NCBI GenBank assembly: GCA_044378055.1
Contig: JBILXY010000001.1
Span: 1-64,000 of the forward strand
DNA from: JBILXY01 sp044378055
GTDB taxonomy: Bacteria; Patescibacteriota; JACMRA01
Direction: 5' to 3'
DNA: 64,000 bases
Part shown: positions 17,071-26,303 of the stretch, one piece after another
Layout: every line of letters starts with the position of its first letter
Position numbering within the stretch: the stretch's first letter is position 1
Position numbers and translations under genes: made by a program
Notes under the pieces: model-generated
Seen by the model: only the letters and a program-made list of their open reading frames with translations
Told to the model about the DNA's origin: nothing
Database searches by the model: none

Positions 17071-18346
17071 TTCTTGTTAAACTTTTTACTTGCTCGTCTT
17101 GGCTTACTACCATAACTTTCATTCTATCCAAATTTGAATGAATATACTCATATAACTTTTCAAAATCTGCTTGAGTAATTTCAGATATTTTTTTGCTAAA
17201 CTCTTGATAGGTTTCTATAACCCCATAGTCTCTTAAAGTTTTATAAGTGTGGTTTATTTCTGCCCCAATTGTGTCTGTGGCTAGATCTTGTTTTTTGGTT
17301 AGAATTTGTTTAAATTCTTCAAATTTATAAGGCTTGAAATATTTTTCAAAATTACTGAAAACTGCAATTGTTTCATCAATAATTTTATTTACATATTTTA
17401 ATTCACAAGAAAGCTGCAGTTCAATCTGATTTGTATCTTGTTGAAAATATGAAGAAAAACCGTAAACTAAACCTAATTCATCTCGAAGTCTGTCATATAA
17501 AATTCCACCATATTTAAAATATAAGTTGGCAAGATAAGGTAAAACAGTTCGAGATTCAAAATTTACTGGGCAGCTTAGGAAGATTGAAATTTCAGCATGT
17601 TTATGGGCTATTTCGCTTTGAAAAGTTTTAAAACTAAATTCTTGCATTTCATTTTTTGGTGAATAATCTAGGGCAATTTTTTCTTCCATGCTTGAAAGGT
17701 TTTTAATCCATTCTGAATTAGTATTGCTTAAATAACTTTGTAGTTTTTCAATTATTATATTATCATCAATTCCTCCACCGGCGGCTTTAATAATTAAATG
17801 ACTTTGTTTTGTAGCCTGTGCATAAAGTTTAGAAAAATCTGGAAGTGTAGTTTTTGCAACCAATTCTTCATCGCCTAAAACTTGGTGGTTAGCTATGCTT
17901 TCTTTGGTAAAAATTTGATCACAAACCTGGTAATATAATTTGTAATTTGGATCTCCTCTTCTTTCGCTAATTTCCCTTAAAACAATCTCTCTTTCTCTAA
18001 GCAAATCTTCTTCCACAAAATTTGGTTTCAAGCTAGTTTCCAAAAGAATATCCAACATCTTATTAAAATCAGAATGATGAGAAAAGCCATCAAAGCCCAT
18101 ATCTAAGGGCGAAGTGTAGGCGTTTAAACCAAGGTTATTTTTGAAAGCATAATCCTTTAATTCATTGAAATTAAGGCTGTTTGTTCTTGCTACAACGCAG
18201 TGTTCCATTAAGTGCCTGCGTCCTAAATTTTCTTTACTTTCAAACCAACTTCCGCCACTAGTTAAAATTATATCTAACTGGCTTTTCTGCCTATCCATGC
18301 TGTGGGTTAACAAATGTATGCTCGGGGTAATCTGGGTATATTTCAC
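17060..18346 (-). CDS. M16-family zinc metallopeptidase
   Basis: 428 residues, the usual length of a single-chain M16B peptidase. The inverted zinc motif is present as RRHLMEHCV (HxxEH, about residue 45), with the distal Glu in REIVLREISERRGDPN. The C-terminal half has the family's second, non-catalytic M16 domain, including the LYDRLRDELGLVYGFSSYFQ segment (the R/Y substrate-binding region of pitrilysins). No partner subunit gene is adjacent, so it may homodimerise. Role: peptide degradation, substrate unknown. Confidence 0.88.
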   Translation of the reverse strand: MKYTQITPSIHLLTHSMDRQKSQLDIILTSGGSWFESKENLGRRHLMEHCVVARTNSLNFNELKDYAFKNNLGLNAYTSPLDMGFDGFSHHSDFNKMLDILLETSLKPNFVEEDLLREREIVLREISERRGDPNYKLYYQVCDQIFTKESIANHQVLGDEELVAKTTLPDFSKLYAQATKQSHLIIKAAGGGIDDNIIIEKLQSYLSNTNSEWIKNLSSMEEKIALDYSPKNEMQEFSFKTFQSEIAHKHAEISIFLSCPVNFESRTVLPYLANLYFKYGGILYDRLRDELGLVYGFSSYFQQDTNQIELQLSCELKYVNKIIDETIAVFSNFEKYFKPYKFEEFKQILTKKQDLATDTIGAEINHTYKTLRDYGVIETYQEFSKKISEITQADFEKLYEYIHSNLDRMKVMVVSQDEQVKSLTRTKH

Positions 18347-18405
18347 TTAATCAATCTGGCTGAAATAATTTTGTTTGTAAAGCTTATGCAAAATTTAAAA
18401 GTGAT

Positions 18406-19599
18406 TTATGAAGTTATCTCATCTTTAAAACTTATCTCTTCTTTAATATCACTAATATAACCTTGTATCATAGTTTTATCAAAAAATGGGTATTTATACT
18501 CTGAATTTACATCTTCCACTTTATTAAAGGTTTTCATAGTTTTAACTGCAGAATCTAATTCTGGTGAGTTCATATACACATCTAAAAATCTAATGAAAAT
18601 TAACCAAAAACTTTTAGCCCAATTTTCAAATTTTTCAGTGTCTTTTTCAGGTTTTTCTTCCCATAGACTTATTAATGCCGGTATCATCGAAATTTGGTTA
18701 TTTGCAACTTGTTTTTTTGATGAAGGATCGTAGCCAATAATTTTGCAAGCGATTTCAATGCTTTCTAAGCTTAATAAACTATTATCACTAATGATTAATA
18801 TATTGAAACCTCTAAGAATCTTATGGTATTTTTCTAATTGTAAATTTAAATTATTTAGTTTTGAAACAAACTCTTCTAATTTATTTTTGTACTCTTCCCA
18901 TTCAATCATAAAATTGATATCAAATAATTCTAGCTGTTTAAATTCTACTTCCTTTTCTATCTTTATCTTTGGGACAATTATACTATCATCATGGGTAAAA
19001 ATTGCTGTGTTGTTAATATGAATGTGATATCCATATGAATCTGATACAACTTTAGGTGGACGGACTGGAATAAGAGATAGTTTTTTTTGAGTTAAAATTA
19101 GAAACTTAATAGAATCCAATTCATTTGTGATTTTTTCTTTATCCACTATATTTTGATCCATTTTAGTTTCAAATAAAGCACTCCATTTTTCCGTATCCTC
19201 AATAATTTTATCAATAAGAGGAAAGACGATTTCACCCCAAAAAACTTTTAATTCTTGAAGATCGTTTGGATTATTAATAATTACACCTAACTTATTAGCA
19301 AAAGAAGAAGATAATTTAGAATCATACACAAAAGTATCTTTGGTCCTAGCTATATTTATTAATGCTTTAAATGAATCTAAATATTGAAAGTATTTTTTTA
19401 TTTCCTCAATTGTTTCTATAGAAAAATAAGTTTCATTTTGGCTCTTCATTTTCCTGCCATCAGAGCGAGCAACGGTTAGAGAGTATTCGTCGTTGTCAAA
19501 AAAAGTCCTACCGAAGCTTCTAGCTTCCTTTACTAGGGTTGTACCCTCTGGTTTTTCTAACCGATTTTTTAGATGATCTGGATTGTGACCAATATTCAT
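18406..19599 (-). CDS. Hypothetical protein, 397 aa
   Basis: Not recognised. A soluble protein with no signal or membrane span. The N-terminal ~60 residues include RSFGRTFFDNDEYSLTVARSDGRK, then mostly charged helices (residues ~90-180 and 230-270 have coiled-coil-like spacing) and a central YGYHIHINNTAIFTHDDSIIVP segment. TTGACC-N17-TAAATT ends five bases before its ATG, a leaderless arrangement. It stands alone between the M16 peptidase and radA. Confidence 0.6.
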   Translation of the reverse strand: MNIGHNPDHLKNRLEKPEGTTLVKEARSFGRTFFDNDEYSLTVARSDGRKMKSQNETYFSIETIEEIKKYFQYLDSFKALINIARTKDTFVYDSKLSSSFANKLGVIINNPNDLQELKVFWGEIVFPLIDKIIEDTEKWSALFETKMDQNIVDKEKITNELDSIKFLILTQKKLSLIPVRPPKVVSDSYGYHIHINNTAIFTHDDSIIVPKIKIEKEVEFKQLELFDINFMIEWEEYKNKLEEFVSKLNNLNLQLEKYHKILRGFNILIISDNSLLSLESIEIACKIIGYDPSSKKQVANNQISMIPALISLWEEKPEKDTEKFENWAKSFWLIFIRFLDVYMNSPELDSAVKTMKTFNKVEDVNSEYKYPFFDKTMIQGYISDIKEEISFKDEITS

Positions 19600-19604
19600 A
19601 GTTT

Positions 19605-19633
19605 AATTTATCATATGAAATATACTTGGTCAA
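19605..19633 (-). promoter_or_regulatory. Leaderless promoter of the 397-aa gene
   Basis: Minus strand: TTGACC (19633-19628), 17 bases, TAAATT (19610-19605), then five bases to the ATG at 19599. The predicted transcription start falls on the start codon. Confidence 0.6.
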
Positions 19634-19695
19634 TGAAATTTTTAAGGGAGTCTGCTCTCAGTTTAGTCTTGTTTTTAATAAAAAAGTTAGCTAAT

Positions 19696-21069
19696 TTACC
19701 CTTTCCTAAACACGCCAATATCTGAAATTTTGGAAAAAAGGATTTCTGGGTTTAGGTTCATTTTTAAGCCCGTTGCAGATTTTTGTCTTATCTCAACCAT
19801 GGTTGGTTGCCTTATATTTCCGCTTAAAGTTAGTCTTCCTGAAAAAATTGGTAACTGCTGCGATTTAAACCATTTTTTTACATCCAGGTTAAAAGCCGAA
19901 GAAAGTATGGCTACCATTATTGGTAAATCTAAACTTTCGTCTGGGCTTGTGTTTGGCCATCCTGCAATTTGTAGGTAAATGTCCCTGCCGGTTAAATCTA
20001 AATTCAGGTATTTTTCGCAGATGGCTACAATAGTATTAAGCTTGGCTGTTTTCATTCCTAATGCTTCTCTTCTACCAAAAAAATTACCAGAACCTGCAGC
20101 TTTGGCTGGGGTTACTAAAGCTTGAATTTCTACTACTAAAGGCAAGTCTCCGTCTAAACCTAGGCCGTAGGCAATTCCAATTCCGCTCTCTGTGTTACCA
20201 AGTAAAGCTAAGCTTGGGTTTGTAATAATCTCTAATCCGGTTGCACCCATGTTCATTAAAAGTGTAGGGGTGGTTGGGCCGTATCTGTGTTTGCTAAACC
20301 TTAAACTTCGGTAAGAACCAACATTGGCATTTTCTAAAATTAGAACTGAATCTACAAGATGCTCTAAAGTTTTTGGTCCTGCTATTTGCCCTTCCTTGGT
20401 AACATGTCCAATAATTAGCACTGCCATATTTTTGTTCTTGCTTAAAGCTAGCAAGTGGCTGGCAAGGGTGGTAACTTGGCTTACCGAACCTGGGGCAGTT
20501 TCTAAATTGGCTGTAAAAATTGTTTGAATAGAATCTACAACTAATATGTCTATGTTTTGACCAGCCAACTTTACTTCCATTTCTTCAAAAGAATTGGTTT
20601 GCAATATGCTTAAGTTTTCCGGTATGCTTAATCTTTTTGCCCTTTTGGCAATTTCCATGGCCGATTCTTCAGCGGTTAAATAACAAATATTTAAATTTTG
20701 ATTGTTTGGATTAAGTAATAAAGAACGAACTAGTTGCAAGGCTAAGGTTGATTTTCCAAGCCCTGGTTCTCCGGCTAACAAAGTTAAACTGGCGGGTACT
20801 AATCCACCTCCCCAGAATTGATTTAATAGTTTAGCTTCGAAATTAAAAATCTTTTGCTCCTGAACATTATCTATTTTGGTGTACAAACTTCCCAAAGGGG
20901 TTAATTGATTATTCTGAATAGAAGGTTGTTTTTTTCCGGTTACGGCAGTACTTGAAATTGTTTCTTCAACAAAGGTATTCCACTCTTCGCAGCTTGGGCA
21001 TTTCCCAATCCATTTTCCGGTTTTAAAACCGCAGGAAGAACAAACGAAAACTGTTTTTGGTAAAGCCAT
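19696..21069 (-). CDS. radA: DNA repair protein RadA
   Basis: 457 residues, full length. N-terminal zinc finger CSSCGFKTGKWIGKCPSCEEW, RecA-like ATPase core with Walker A AGEPGLGKSTLALQ and Walker B NIDILVVDSIQT, the RadA-specific KxRxG motif as SKHRYGP (usual KNRFG), and a C-terminal Lon-protease-like domain (LDLTGRDIYLQIAGW, DESLDLPIMVAILSSAF, LSGNIRQ). RadA promotes branch migration in recombination. It starts one base after the stop of the probable holA gene, hence co-expressed with it. Confidence 0.95.
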   Translation of the reverse strand: MALPKTVFVCSSCGFKTGKWIGKCPSCEEWNTFVEETISSTAVTGKKQPSIQNNQLTPLGSLYTKIDNVQEQKIFNFEAKLLNQFWGGGLVPASLTLLAGEPGLGKSTLALQLVRSLLLNPNNQNLNICYLTAEESAMEIAKRAKRLSIPENLSILQTNSFEEMEVKLAGQNIDILVVDSIQTIFTANLETAPGSVSQVTTLASHLLALSKNKNMAVLIIGHVTKEGQIAGPKTLEHLVDSVLILENANVGSYRSLRFSKHRYGPTTPTLLMNMGATGLEIITNPSLALLGNTESGIGIAYGLGLDGDLPLVVEIQALVTPAKAAGSGNFFGRREALGMKTAKLNTIVAICEKYLNLDLTGRDIYLQIAGWPNTSPDESLDLPIMVAILSSAFNLDVKKWFKSQQLPIFSGRLTLSGNIRQPTMVEIRQKSATGLKMNLNPEILFSKISDIGVFRKG

Positions 21070-21070
21070 A

Positions 21071-21862
21071 TTAAAATTTAATTAAGCCAATGTCGAACAG
21101 AAGTTTTTTGTATTGCATTGAGGGGGAAAGTTTTGATTTAGTTTTTATATCCTGATCGCATTTTAATACCAAATTTTTTAATTCAGAATTGCCGATTTTA
21201 TTAGCTTTTGTCCAAAGCAGGCTAAGGGCTAATTGAATATCGTCTGGTTTAACTAGGGTAAGCCATTTTTGCAGATCTTGTTGTAAATTGTTTGGCCTAA
21301 GCTGAAGTGTGAATAATTCCTGCGAAATTTCTGGGGAAATCCAATCCAAAGACTTTTCTTTATTTGGGCTTAAATGCAATAGTTCAATTTTATCTATTAA
21401 TTCTTGGTAATCGGTACACGAAGAAATTAATTTGTTTATCTGCAAACTGGATAGATGTAGCTCTAACTTTCTTGATAAACTAAGATAAATATCTGTAGCG
21501 ATGTTATTTTGAAAAGCTAGTTTAATATATTCTCCACCCATACTTGTCCATATTTTTTGAGTCGCTGCTGGCCAACTTCTTAAGCTAGATGAGAAGAAAT
21601 AAAGTGTATTATCTTCATCCCCAAGAATATCCGATATGCCGATACTTGGCTGTAAATCTTGTAAATCTATTAAAGTATTTTGCTTTTCATTGGAAAAAAT
21701 ATCGCCTTCACCAATAAAATTGTTTAGCTCATTCCAGCTTTCTATTTTACCTCTAATAATGTTAAATTTATTATTTTCTAATTCCTCTAAAAAATTTCGC
21801 TGGTCTTTCTGACACAAATAAAATTGTATCAAACTAATATGCGAAGCTTCAAGGAAAACCAT
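21071..21862 (-). CDS. Probable DNA polymerase III delta subunit (HolA-like)
   Basis: 263 residues, shorter than the usual ~330. The order of segments fits HolA: an N-terminal region with FNIIRGKIESWNEL and GEGDIFSNEKQNTLIDLQDL (resembling the small-residue 'lFs.kRLViv' strand), a middle YFFSSSLRSWPAATQKI, and a C-terminal helical collar SELKNLVLKCDQDIKTKSKLSPSMQYKKLLFDIGLI like the L...D..IKTG....LE.l... end of delta. The match is by pattern only, and no Walker A is expected in delta. A TTGACA lies exactly 35 bases upstream of the ATG. Confidence 0.45.
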   Translation of the reverse strand: MVFLEASHISLIQFYLCQKDQRNFLEELENNKFNIIRGKIESWNELNNFIGEGDIFSNEKQNTLIDLQDLQPSIGISDILGDEDNTLYFFSSSLRSWPAATQKIWTSMGGEYIKLAFQNNIATDIYLSLSRKLELHLSSLQINKLISSCTDYQELIDKIELLHLSPNKEKSLDWISPEISQELFTLQLRPNNLQQDLQKWLTLVKPDDIQLALSLLWTKANKIGNSELKNLVLKCDQDIKTKSKLSPSMQYKKLLFDIGLIKF

Positions 21863-22016
21863 ATCTTAAAGATTAATTATAGAGTATCTAATGTCAAAAG
21901 GTTTGTTGATGTCGTTCATCGTTTGTGATGCTGAAACAAAAGTAGCAGCGAAGTTTACGAGCCACATACCTCCATTAATACTCCAGAAACTAGGAAAGCT
22001 GGATTGCACCATTTTT

Positions 22017-22041
22017 GATCCTGAAACAAGTTCAGGATGAC
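22017..22041. repeat. REP-like palindrome, copy 2
   Basis: GATCCTGAA-ACAAG-TTCAGGATGAC, identical over 22 bases to the copy at 8314, in the 238-base gap between the V-ATPase K gene and holA. Looser echoes follow (AAATTCAAAATGACAGG, GTAAGTTCACGACAG), as at the first locus. The rest of the gap shows no ORF. Confidence 0.75.
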
Positions 22042-22100
22042 GATACTCCTAAATTCAAAATGACAGGCTTGTAAGTTCACGACAGACTCCCAAAAATCTA

Positions 22101-22577
22101 CTAAACCACAATCCCAACGAATACTAACAATAGGGAAATTACTAAACCGAAAATAGCGAAAGATTCAATTAGGGAAGCTAGAACAATAGCTTGAGAAAAG
22201 TTTTCTGGTTTGGTGGCTAGAATTTTAATTCCTGCAGCTCCTACCCAGCCTTGGGTGATGCCTGAAAATAGTGTGGCAAAACCTACAGGCAGCGAAGATA
22301 ATAAAAATGCTAGACCAATTTCGTTAGAAAAAATAATTGGTGTTCCGCCTAAAAGCCCAATTCTAATTAATACAATGAACCCAAACAATAAACCGTAAAG
22401 AGCTTGGGTTGAAGGTAGGGCGCACAATGCTAAAATTTGTGGAAATCTATTTGGTTCTTTAGATAATAAACCAGCACCAGGAACTGCAATTGAACTTACT
22501 CCGAAACATGAACCAATAGCACCTAAAACAGAGGCTATTGCAACACCAATAATTGCTAAAACGGTTGCGGTTGTCAT
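22101..22577 (-). CDS. atpK: V-type ATPase subunit K (proteolipid, c ring)
   Basis: 158 residues, four membrane helices as a tandem of two hairpins. The second hairpin carries the ion-binding Glu138 in LASLIESFAIFG; the first has Gln in LPSTQALYG instead. Residues Leu54, Thr57, Gln58, Tyr61, Gln109 (GITQG) and Glu138 match the sodium ligands reported for Enterococcus hirae NtpK (Leu61, Thr64, Gln65, Tyr68, Gln110, Glu139), so sodium coupling is a reasonable inference. It overlaps the upstream carbonic-anhydrase-like gene by four bases (ATGA), a sign of translational coupling. Confidence 0.9.
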   Translation of the reverse strand: MTTATVLAIIGVAIASVLGAIGSCFGVSSIAVPGAGLLSKEPNRFPQILALCALPSTQALYGLLFGFIVLIRIGLLGGTPIIFSNEIGLAFLLSSLPVGFATLFSGITQGWVGAAGIKILATKPENFSQAIVLASLIESFAIFGLVISLLLVFVGIVV

Positions 22578-23395
22578 ATTGATAATTTGTCTTGAAAGTA
22601 TTGGGGCAGCCTTATCTTGTCAAGCAAAGTTCGCTTTGGAGCTGTGAAGCCACTGATTATAAACTTCCTGCCAAATTCGGCATTTAATTTTGGAAGAAAA
22701 TTAGCAATTTCTTCCGTTAAAGCACCTCTAGTAAATTCTGGATTGTTGCAGTCTCCGATAGGACAAATTACAATTGGATTGAATTCATCAACAAAAGCAC
22801 CAAAACCATAGTTTGGATCTAGAATCATACTGCAACAAAGTTTAACTTCTTCAAAAGCATTTTTAGCATTTGTCATACCTCTACTAACTTCAAAACCCGG
22901 CGGAAAGCACTTGGCTAGGGTATAGTCAAAATGGTTGGTTCCATCGTAATAGATTATTCTTGCAACATGAAAACTTTTTGGCCTGTTAACATTATTTTCC
23001 TCCATATGTTCCCAAGCCAAACCTAATTCTTTGGCTAAATTTTTGGCATATTCCTTACTGTATTCATCACTTTTGGATACATCTAGATTATTTTTCTTAG
23101 CATAAAGAACAGCTGCTCCACAATTTGCATGGCTAAATATCTTTTTAATTTTAGCTTTTTTAATATAGATTTTTAGTTCTTCCTGGTCTTCCCAAAGAAT
23201 ACCAACTCCTGCTAAATGTTCTTGTCCGGTTGTCCCCTCGTCTATGCAACATAATTTTCCATCGTAGCATGTAAAGGCATCTTTGGAATTTGGGTTTTGG
23301 TTAACAAATTCTCGCATTCCAAGTTTGTAAATCTTGGCATAAGTTGATTCCTGCTGATCCCAGTATTTTCTTATTAGTTCTTGCGATAGGGGCAT
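22574..23395 (-). CDS. Beta-carbonic-anhydrase-like protein in V-ATPase operon
   Basis: 273 residues. The pattern CYDGKLCCIDEG ... HLAGVGILW ... FSHANCGAAVLYAKK recalls the beta-carbonic anhydrase zinc site (CxDxR ... HxxCGA), with Cys, Asp, His and Cys in order, but the Arg of CxDxR is Lys and an extra CC pair follows. The remainder (CFPPGFEVSRGM, ICPIGDCNNPEFTRGAL) is unlike classical enzymes. Hydration of CO2 is therefore uncertain; it may be a zinc-binding relative with another role. It lies between subunits I and K, 20 bases after I and coupled to K. Confidence 0.5.
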   Translation of the reverse strand: MPLSQELIRKYWDQQESTYAKIYKLGMREFVNQNPNSKDAFTCYDGKLCCIDEGTTGQEHLAGVGILWEDQEELKIYIKKAKIKKIFSHANCGAAVLYAKKNNLDVSKSDEYSKEYAKNLAKELGLAWEHMEENNVNRPKSFHVARIIYYDGTNHFDYTLAKCFPPGFEVSRGMTNAKNAFEEVKLCCSMILDPNYGFGAFVDEFNPIVICPIGDCNNPEFTRGALTEEIANFLPKLNAEFGRKFIISGFTAPKRTLLDKIRLPQYFQDKLSI

Positions 23396-23415
23396 ATTTG
23401 TACATTTAATGAATA

Positions 23416-25362
23416 TTATTTGATGTAAACATATTTTAGATCAATTAGCAAAGGTTTAAAGTTTCTAGCCTTTCCAGAAAAGAACTTCGGTAAGAATTCT
23501 ACATAATGCAAACGAAGCGGATTGATATATGCTCCGAACAAACCCACTACAATATTGAAGGTATGCCCGATTATTAAAATAACAAATCCCAGAATAAAGC
23601 CTATTATTGGTCCTGAAGAACTAGCAACTAAATTAGCTAGTAAGTTTATTACCTCGGCAATTATGGCCCCGGTAAGACCAATGGCAACAAGTCTGGTGTA
23701 TGAAAGTAAGTCTGCCAAAAAAGCAATTAGTTCGTAGAGTTTAATAAGCCCAGATAAAATTTTACCGCCAAATCCTTTTCCGTGGTTGAAAATAAACATT
23801 CCAACTAGTCCAATTAAAAATACTCCCATGGCTAAATAAGAATATTTTGGGAAAAATAAACCTGCAGACATCCAAGCAATTCCACCATAAATAAAAATCA
23901 ACCAACTAATTTCTCCGATCCCTTCCACTGAATCTTCCCTCTTAAATGCATTAACAGTTTTAAGTAAATAAGCAGTAGTAATTTGTACCAAACCAATTGC
24001 AATAGCAAAACCTAATAAAACAACTATTGGACTTATTCCACCGTTATTAATTAAAATTTGGTTAACAATAGAATTACTTTCCAGCTTCAAAGGATTGATA
24101 ATTTGAAAAGATTCCAGAAAAGGATTTATTGCAGAATTGGCGAATAAGTTTCCTGCCCAGCTATTACTTAAAGCACCCCAAGCTATGCTACCAATTCCGC
24201 CAAGGAAGAATAAATTAAAAATATCTTTAAAATTCTTTTTTAGCTTAGCAAAGTAAATAAAATAACCAGTAAATAAGGCAATTATCAAACCATACAAAGC
24301 ATCATTTAAGGCCATTGAGAAAAATAAAACAAAGAAAAATGTTACAAATATACTTGGATCAATTTCAGTTTTACTGGCTGTACCTAAGCTTTGAGTAATA
24401 TTTTGGAAAGGGGTTAAAGTTTCGTTATTTTTCCAATCAATAATTTCCTGATTCCAATCAACTTGCTGGAAAGTAATACTATTTTCAGATAATATTTTTT
24501 CAAGCCTATTGCAGAAACTTTTTGAAATATTTATAAAAATGAATTCGGATTTAGAATTTTCGACTGGTTTGAAAATATGGCTTTGGAAGTGAAAAAAATT
24601 GTCTTCAATTTCCATTTGAGTATGTAAAAGCTTTAAATCAGAAATTAGTTCATGGTTTGGTTTACCGTTAATAATACCTATTTCAGTCTCCAGATTGTTT
24701 ATTTTAACCGATAGTTCATTAATAAACTTTTCTAGATTTGAATAGTTTAATTTGGTTTGATGAATAAATTCGCCAAACAGATTTTGCTTATCTTTGGTTA
24801 CTGTTATAATTTCATGAATTTCCAACTTATTTACATGCAAGCTTGGAAGTTCTAATTCTAAATTTTCTTCAGGATGAACTTGTTTAAATTCAAACAAAAT
24901 ATCATCTACAAATTCTTGAAAAGTCTCTTCAATATTATTTATTTTTTCTCCAGCCCAAATTTGAGTGCCAGTTTTTACATTCAATTTTTTTACAAAATTT
25001 AGTTCAGACTTCAGAATGTTTAGATTATTTATTTTAAAAACTTTCTCCAGAAGATAATCTTTTTTTATTTTAATATTATCAATTTTATCTTGATCCACAT
25101 TGTTCTTTTCATCAATCAAAAAGCTAAAAAAACTTTTATTACTATATCCCTGAATTGCAGTTTGAATCTGTTTCCTGGTTTCAATATTTTTTGATACAAC
25201 TGAAAGATTATTTTCTAAACTTACTTCAACCCATTCTCCGCCAAGTTCTAAAGGATTAAGAAGTTCTATTGGTAAATTAGAATTCATTAAACTATTAAAA
25301 ACATTAGTCGAGCTAGCATTACTAATATCAATTAAATAAGCTTGGGTGGATGAAATAGACAT
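23416..25362 (-). CDS. atpI: V-type ATPase subunit I (membrane stator, a-like)
   Basis: 648 residues, typical for subunit I. The N-terminal ~330 residues are cytoplasmic with coiled-coil arms; the C-terminal half has seven or eight spans starting at FVTFFFVLFFSMALNDALYG, with GEISWLIFIYGGIAW, LLSYTRLVAIGLTGAIIAEV and the final GHTFNIVVGLFGAYINPLRLHYVEFL, the conserved end of the family. This subunit forms the ion half-channels against the K ring. The downstream LHYVEFLPKFF segment matches the usual LQYVEFFgKFY. Confidence 0.93.
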   Translation of the reverse strand: MSISSTQAYLIDISNASSTNVFNSLMNSNLPIELLNPLELGGEWVEVSLENNLSVVSKNIETRKQIQTAIQGYSNKSFFSFLIDEKNNVDQDKIDNIKIKKDYLLEKVFKINNLNILKSELNFVKKLNVKTGTQIWAGEKINNIEETFQEFVDDILFEFKQVHPEENLELELPSLHVNKLEIHEIITVTKDKQNLFGEFIHQTKLNYSNLEKFINELSVKINNLETEIGIINGKPNHELISDLKLLHTQMEIEDNFFHFQSHIFKPVENSKSEFIFINISKSFCNRLEKILSENSITFQQVDWNQEIIDWKNNETLTPFQNITQSLGTASKTEIDPSIFVTFFFVLFFSMALNDALYGLIIALFTGYFIYFAKLKKNFKDIFNLFFLGGIGSIAWGALSNSWAGNLFANSAINPFLESFQIINPLKLESNSIVNQILINNGGISPIVVLLGFAIAIGLVQITTAYLLKTVNAFKREDSVEGIGEISWLIFIYGGIAWMSAGLFFPKYSYLAMGVFLIGLVGMFIFNHGKGFGGKILSGLIKLYELIAFLADLLSYTRLVAIGLTGAIIAEVINLLANLVASSSGPIIGFILGFVILIIGHTFNIVVGLFGAYINPLRLHYVEFLPKFFSGKARNFKPLLIDLKYVYIK

Positions 25363-25365
25363 TAG

Positions 25366-25632
25366 TTAAATTTTAAATATTTTTTTCAATTCTTGCTGAA
25401 TTAATTTGTCATCAATTTTCTTTGCCTTAATTTTTTTCTCAGAACCTTCAACATCCTCAACTTCGTTTTCAATTTCTTCAAGTTCAATCTGGCTTGCATA
25501 AGAAGAAATTTCCATTTGGTTTGATAAATTAATCTCTTTAATTTCTTGCTCAGATACTTCCAGATTTTCTTTAAGTATTTCAACTTCATTTTCTAACTCA
25601 ATAATCTTCTGGGCTAAATTGTTCTGGTTCAT
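25366..25632 (-). CDS. Small acidic coiled-coil protein in V-ATPase operon
   Basis: 88 residues, highly charged. Residues 8-40 form a clear coiled coil (IIELENEVEILKENLEVSEQEI), followed by an acidic middle (LEEIENEVEDVEGSE) and a basic C-terminal helix (QQELKKIFKI). It lies three bases upstream of subunit I. Position suggests a stalk component (G/H-like), but the sequence does not match these families clearly. Confidence 0.5.
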   Translation of the reverse strand: MNQNNLAQKIIELENEVEILKENLEVSEQEIKEINLSNQMEISSYASQIELEEIENEVEDVEGSEKKIKAKKIDDKLIQQELKKIFKI

Positions 25633-25684
25633 AAATGGATAGTACGGTTATAGTTTAATGAAGTTTTATTTTTATAACAAATAA

Positions 25685-26263
25685 TTATGTAAATAGTTTA
25701 ATTAAAGTTGCTTTTTCTAAATTAGATTTTTCCATCAAGGATTGCTGAATCCATTTTAGATTGGCATTTGTTTCTTCAATTTTGGTTTCCAAATTCAGTA
25801 TTTGGCGGTTTACTTTTTTAATCTCCAAAGCTAAACTAAGGCAATTATCTTTTAACTGACTAAGTGAAATTAATTTTGGAAAAATAATCGCAAAGCTTAT
25901 TAATGAATTTTGAATTTTGACCCTAATATGTTTATTATTAGGAATATTCAATAAAGAATCAATTTGTTTTAAATGAACTCCCGAAATTTTTTTCTTGCTT
26001 AATTTTATTTCTAAGGAAGGTTTTTGATGCAGACTTAAATTTAAATTTGTGGGGCTAACCAGAAGTAAATTTTTTAAATAATTTGATATAGTAACCTTTC
26101 TTTTTTCATTCACACTTTTTTCAAGTTGCTTGCCTTGGTTGCATAACTGCAAGAAAACAATAATTAAACCTGTTCTTTTTTCGTTTAACAATGCTAAACC
26201 ATTTTTCTGGTTCTTCAAATTTGTTTTTAGTAGAAGCAGGTTTTGCTTGTTAGGGGCTAACAT
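25685..26263 (-). CDS. atpD: V-type ATPase subunit D (central stalk)
   Basis: 192 residues, slightly short. The N-terminal helix APNKQNLLLLKTNLKNQKNG..LLNEKRTGLIIVFLQL matches the P-x-R-x2-LLxLKxxLxxAxxGxxLLKxKRDxLxxEF pattern of subunit D, and the C-terminal helix EIKKVNRQILNLETKIEETNANLKWI matches the EIKKTRRRVNALE segment. D is the rotor shaft turning in the A3B3 head. Subunits A, B, C, E and F are not in the window, so the V-ATPase genes are dispersed or incomplete. Confidence 0.75.
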   Translation of the reverse strand: MLAPNKQNLLLLKTNLKNQKNGLALLNEKRTGLIIVFLQLCNQGKQLEKSVNEKRKVTISNYLKNLLLVSPTNLNLSLHQKPSLEIKLSKKKISGVHLKQIDSLLNIPNNKHIRVKIQNSLISFAIIFPKLISLSQLKDNCLSLALEIKKVNRQILNLETKIEETNANLKWIQQSLMEKSNLEKATLIKLFT

Positions 26264-26303
26264 CAGTTTAGACTTAGGAATTTATTCTCTGCCTGTCAAC
26301 AAT

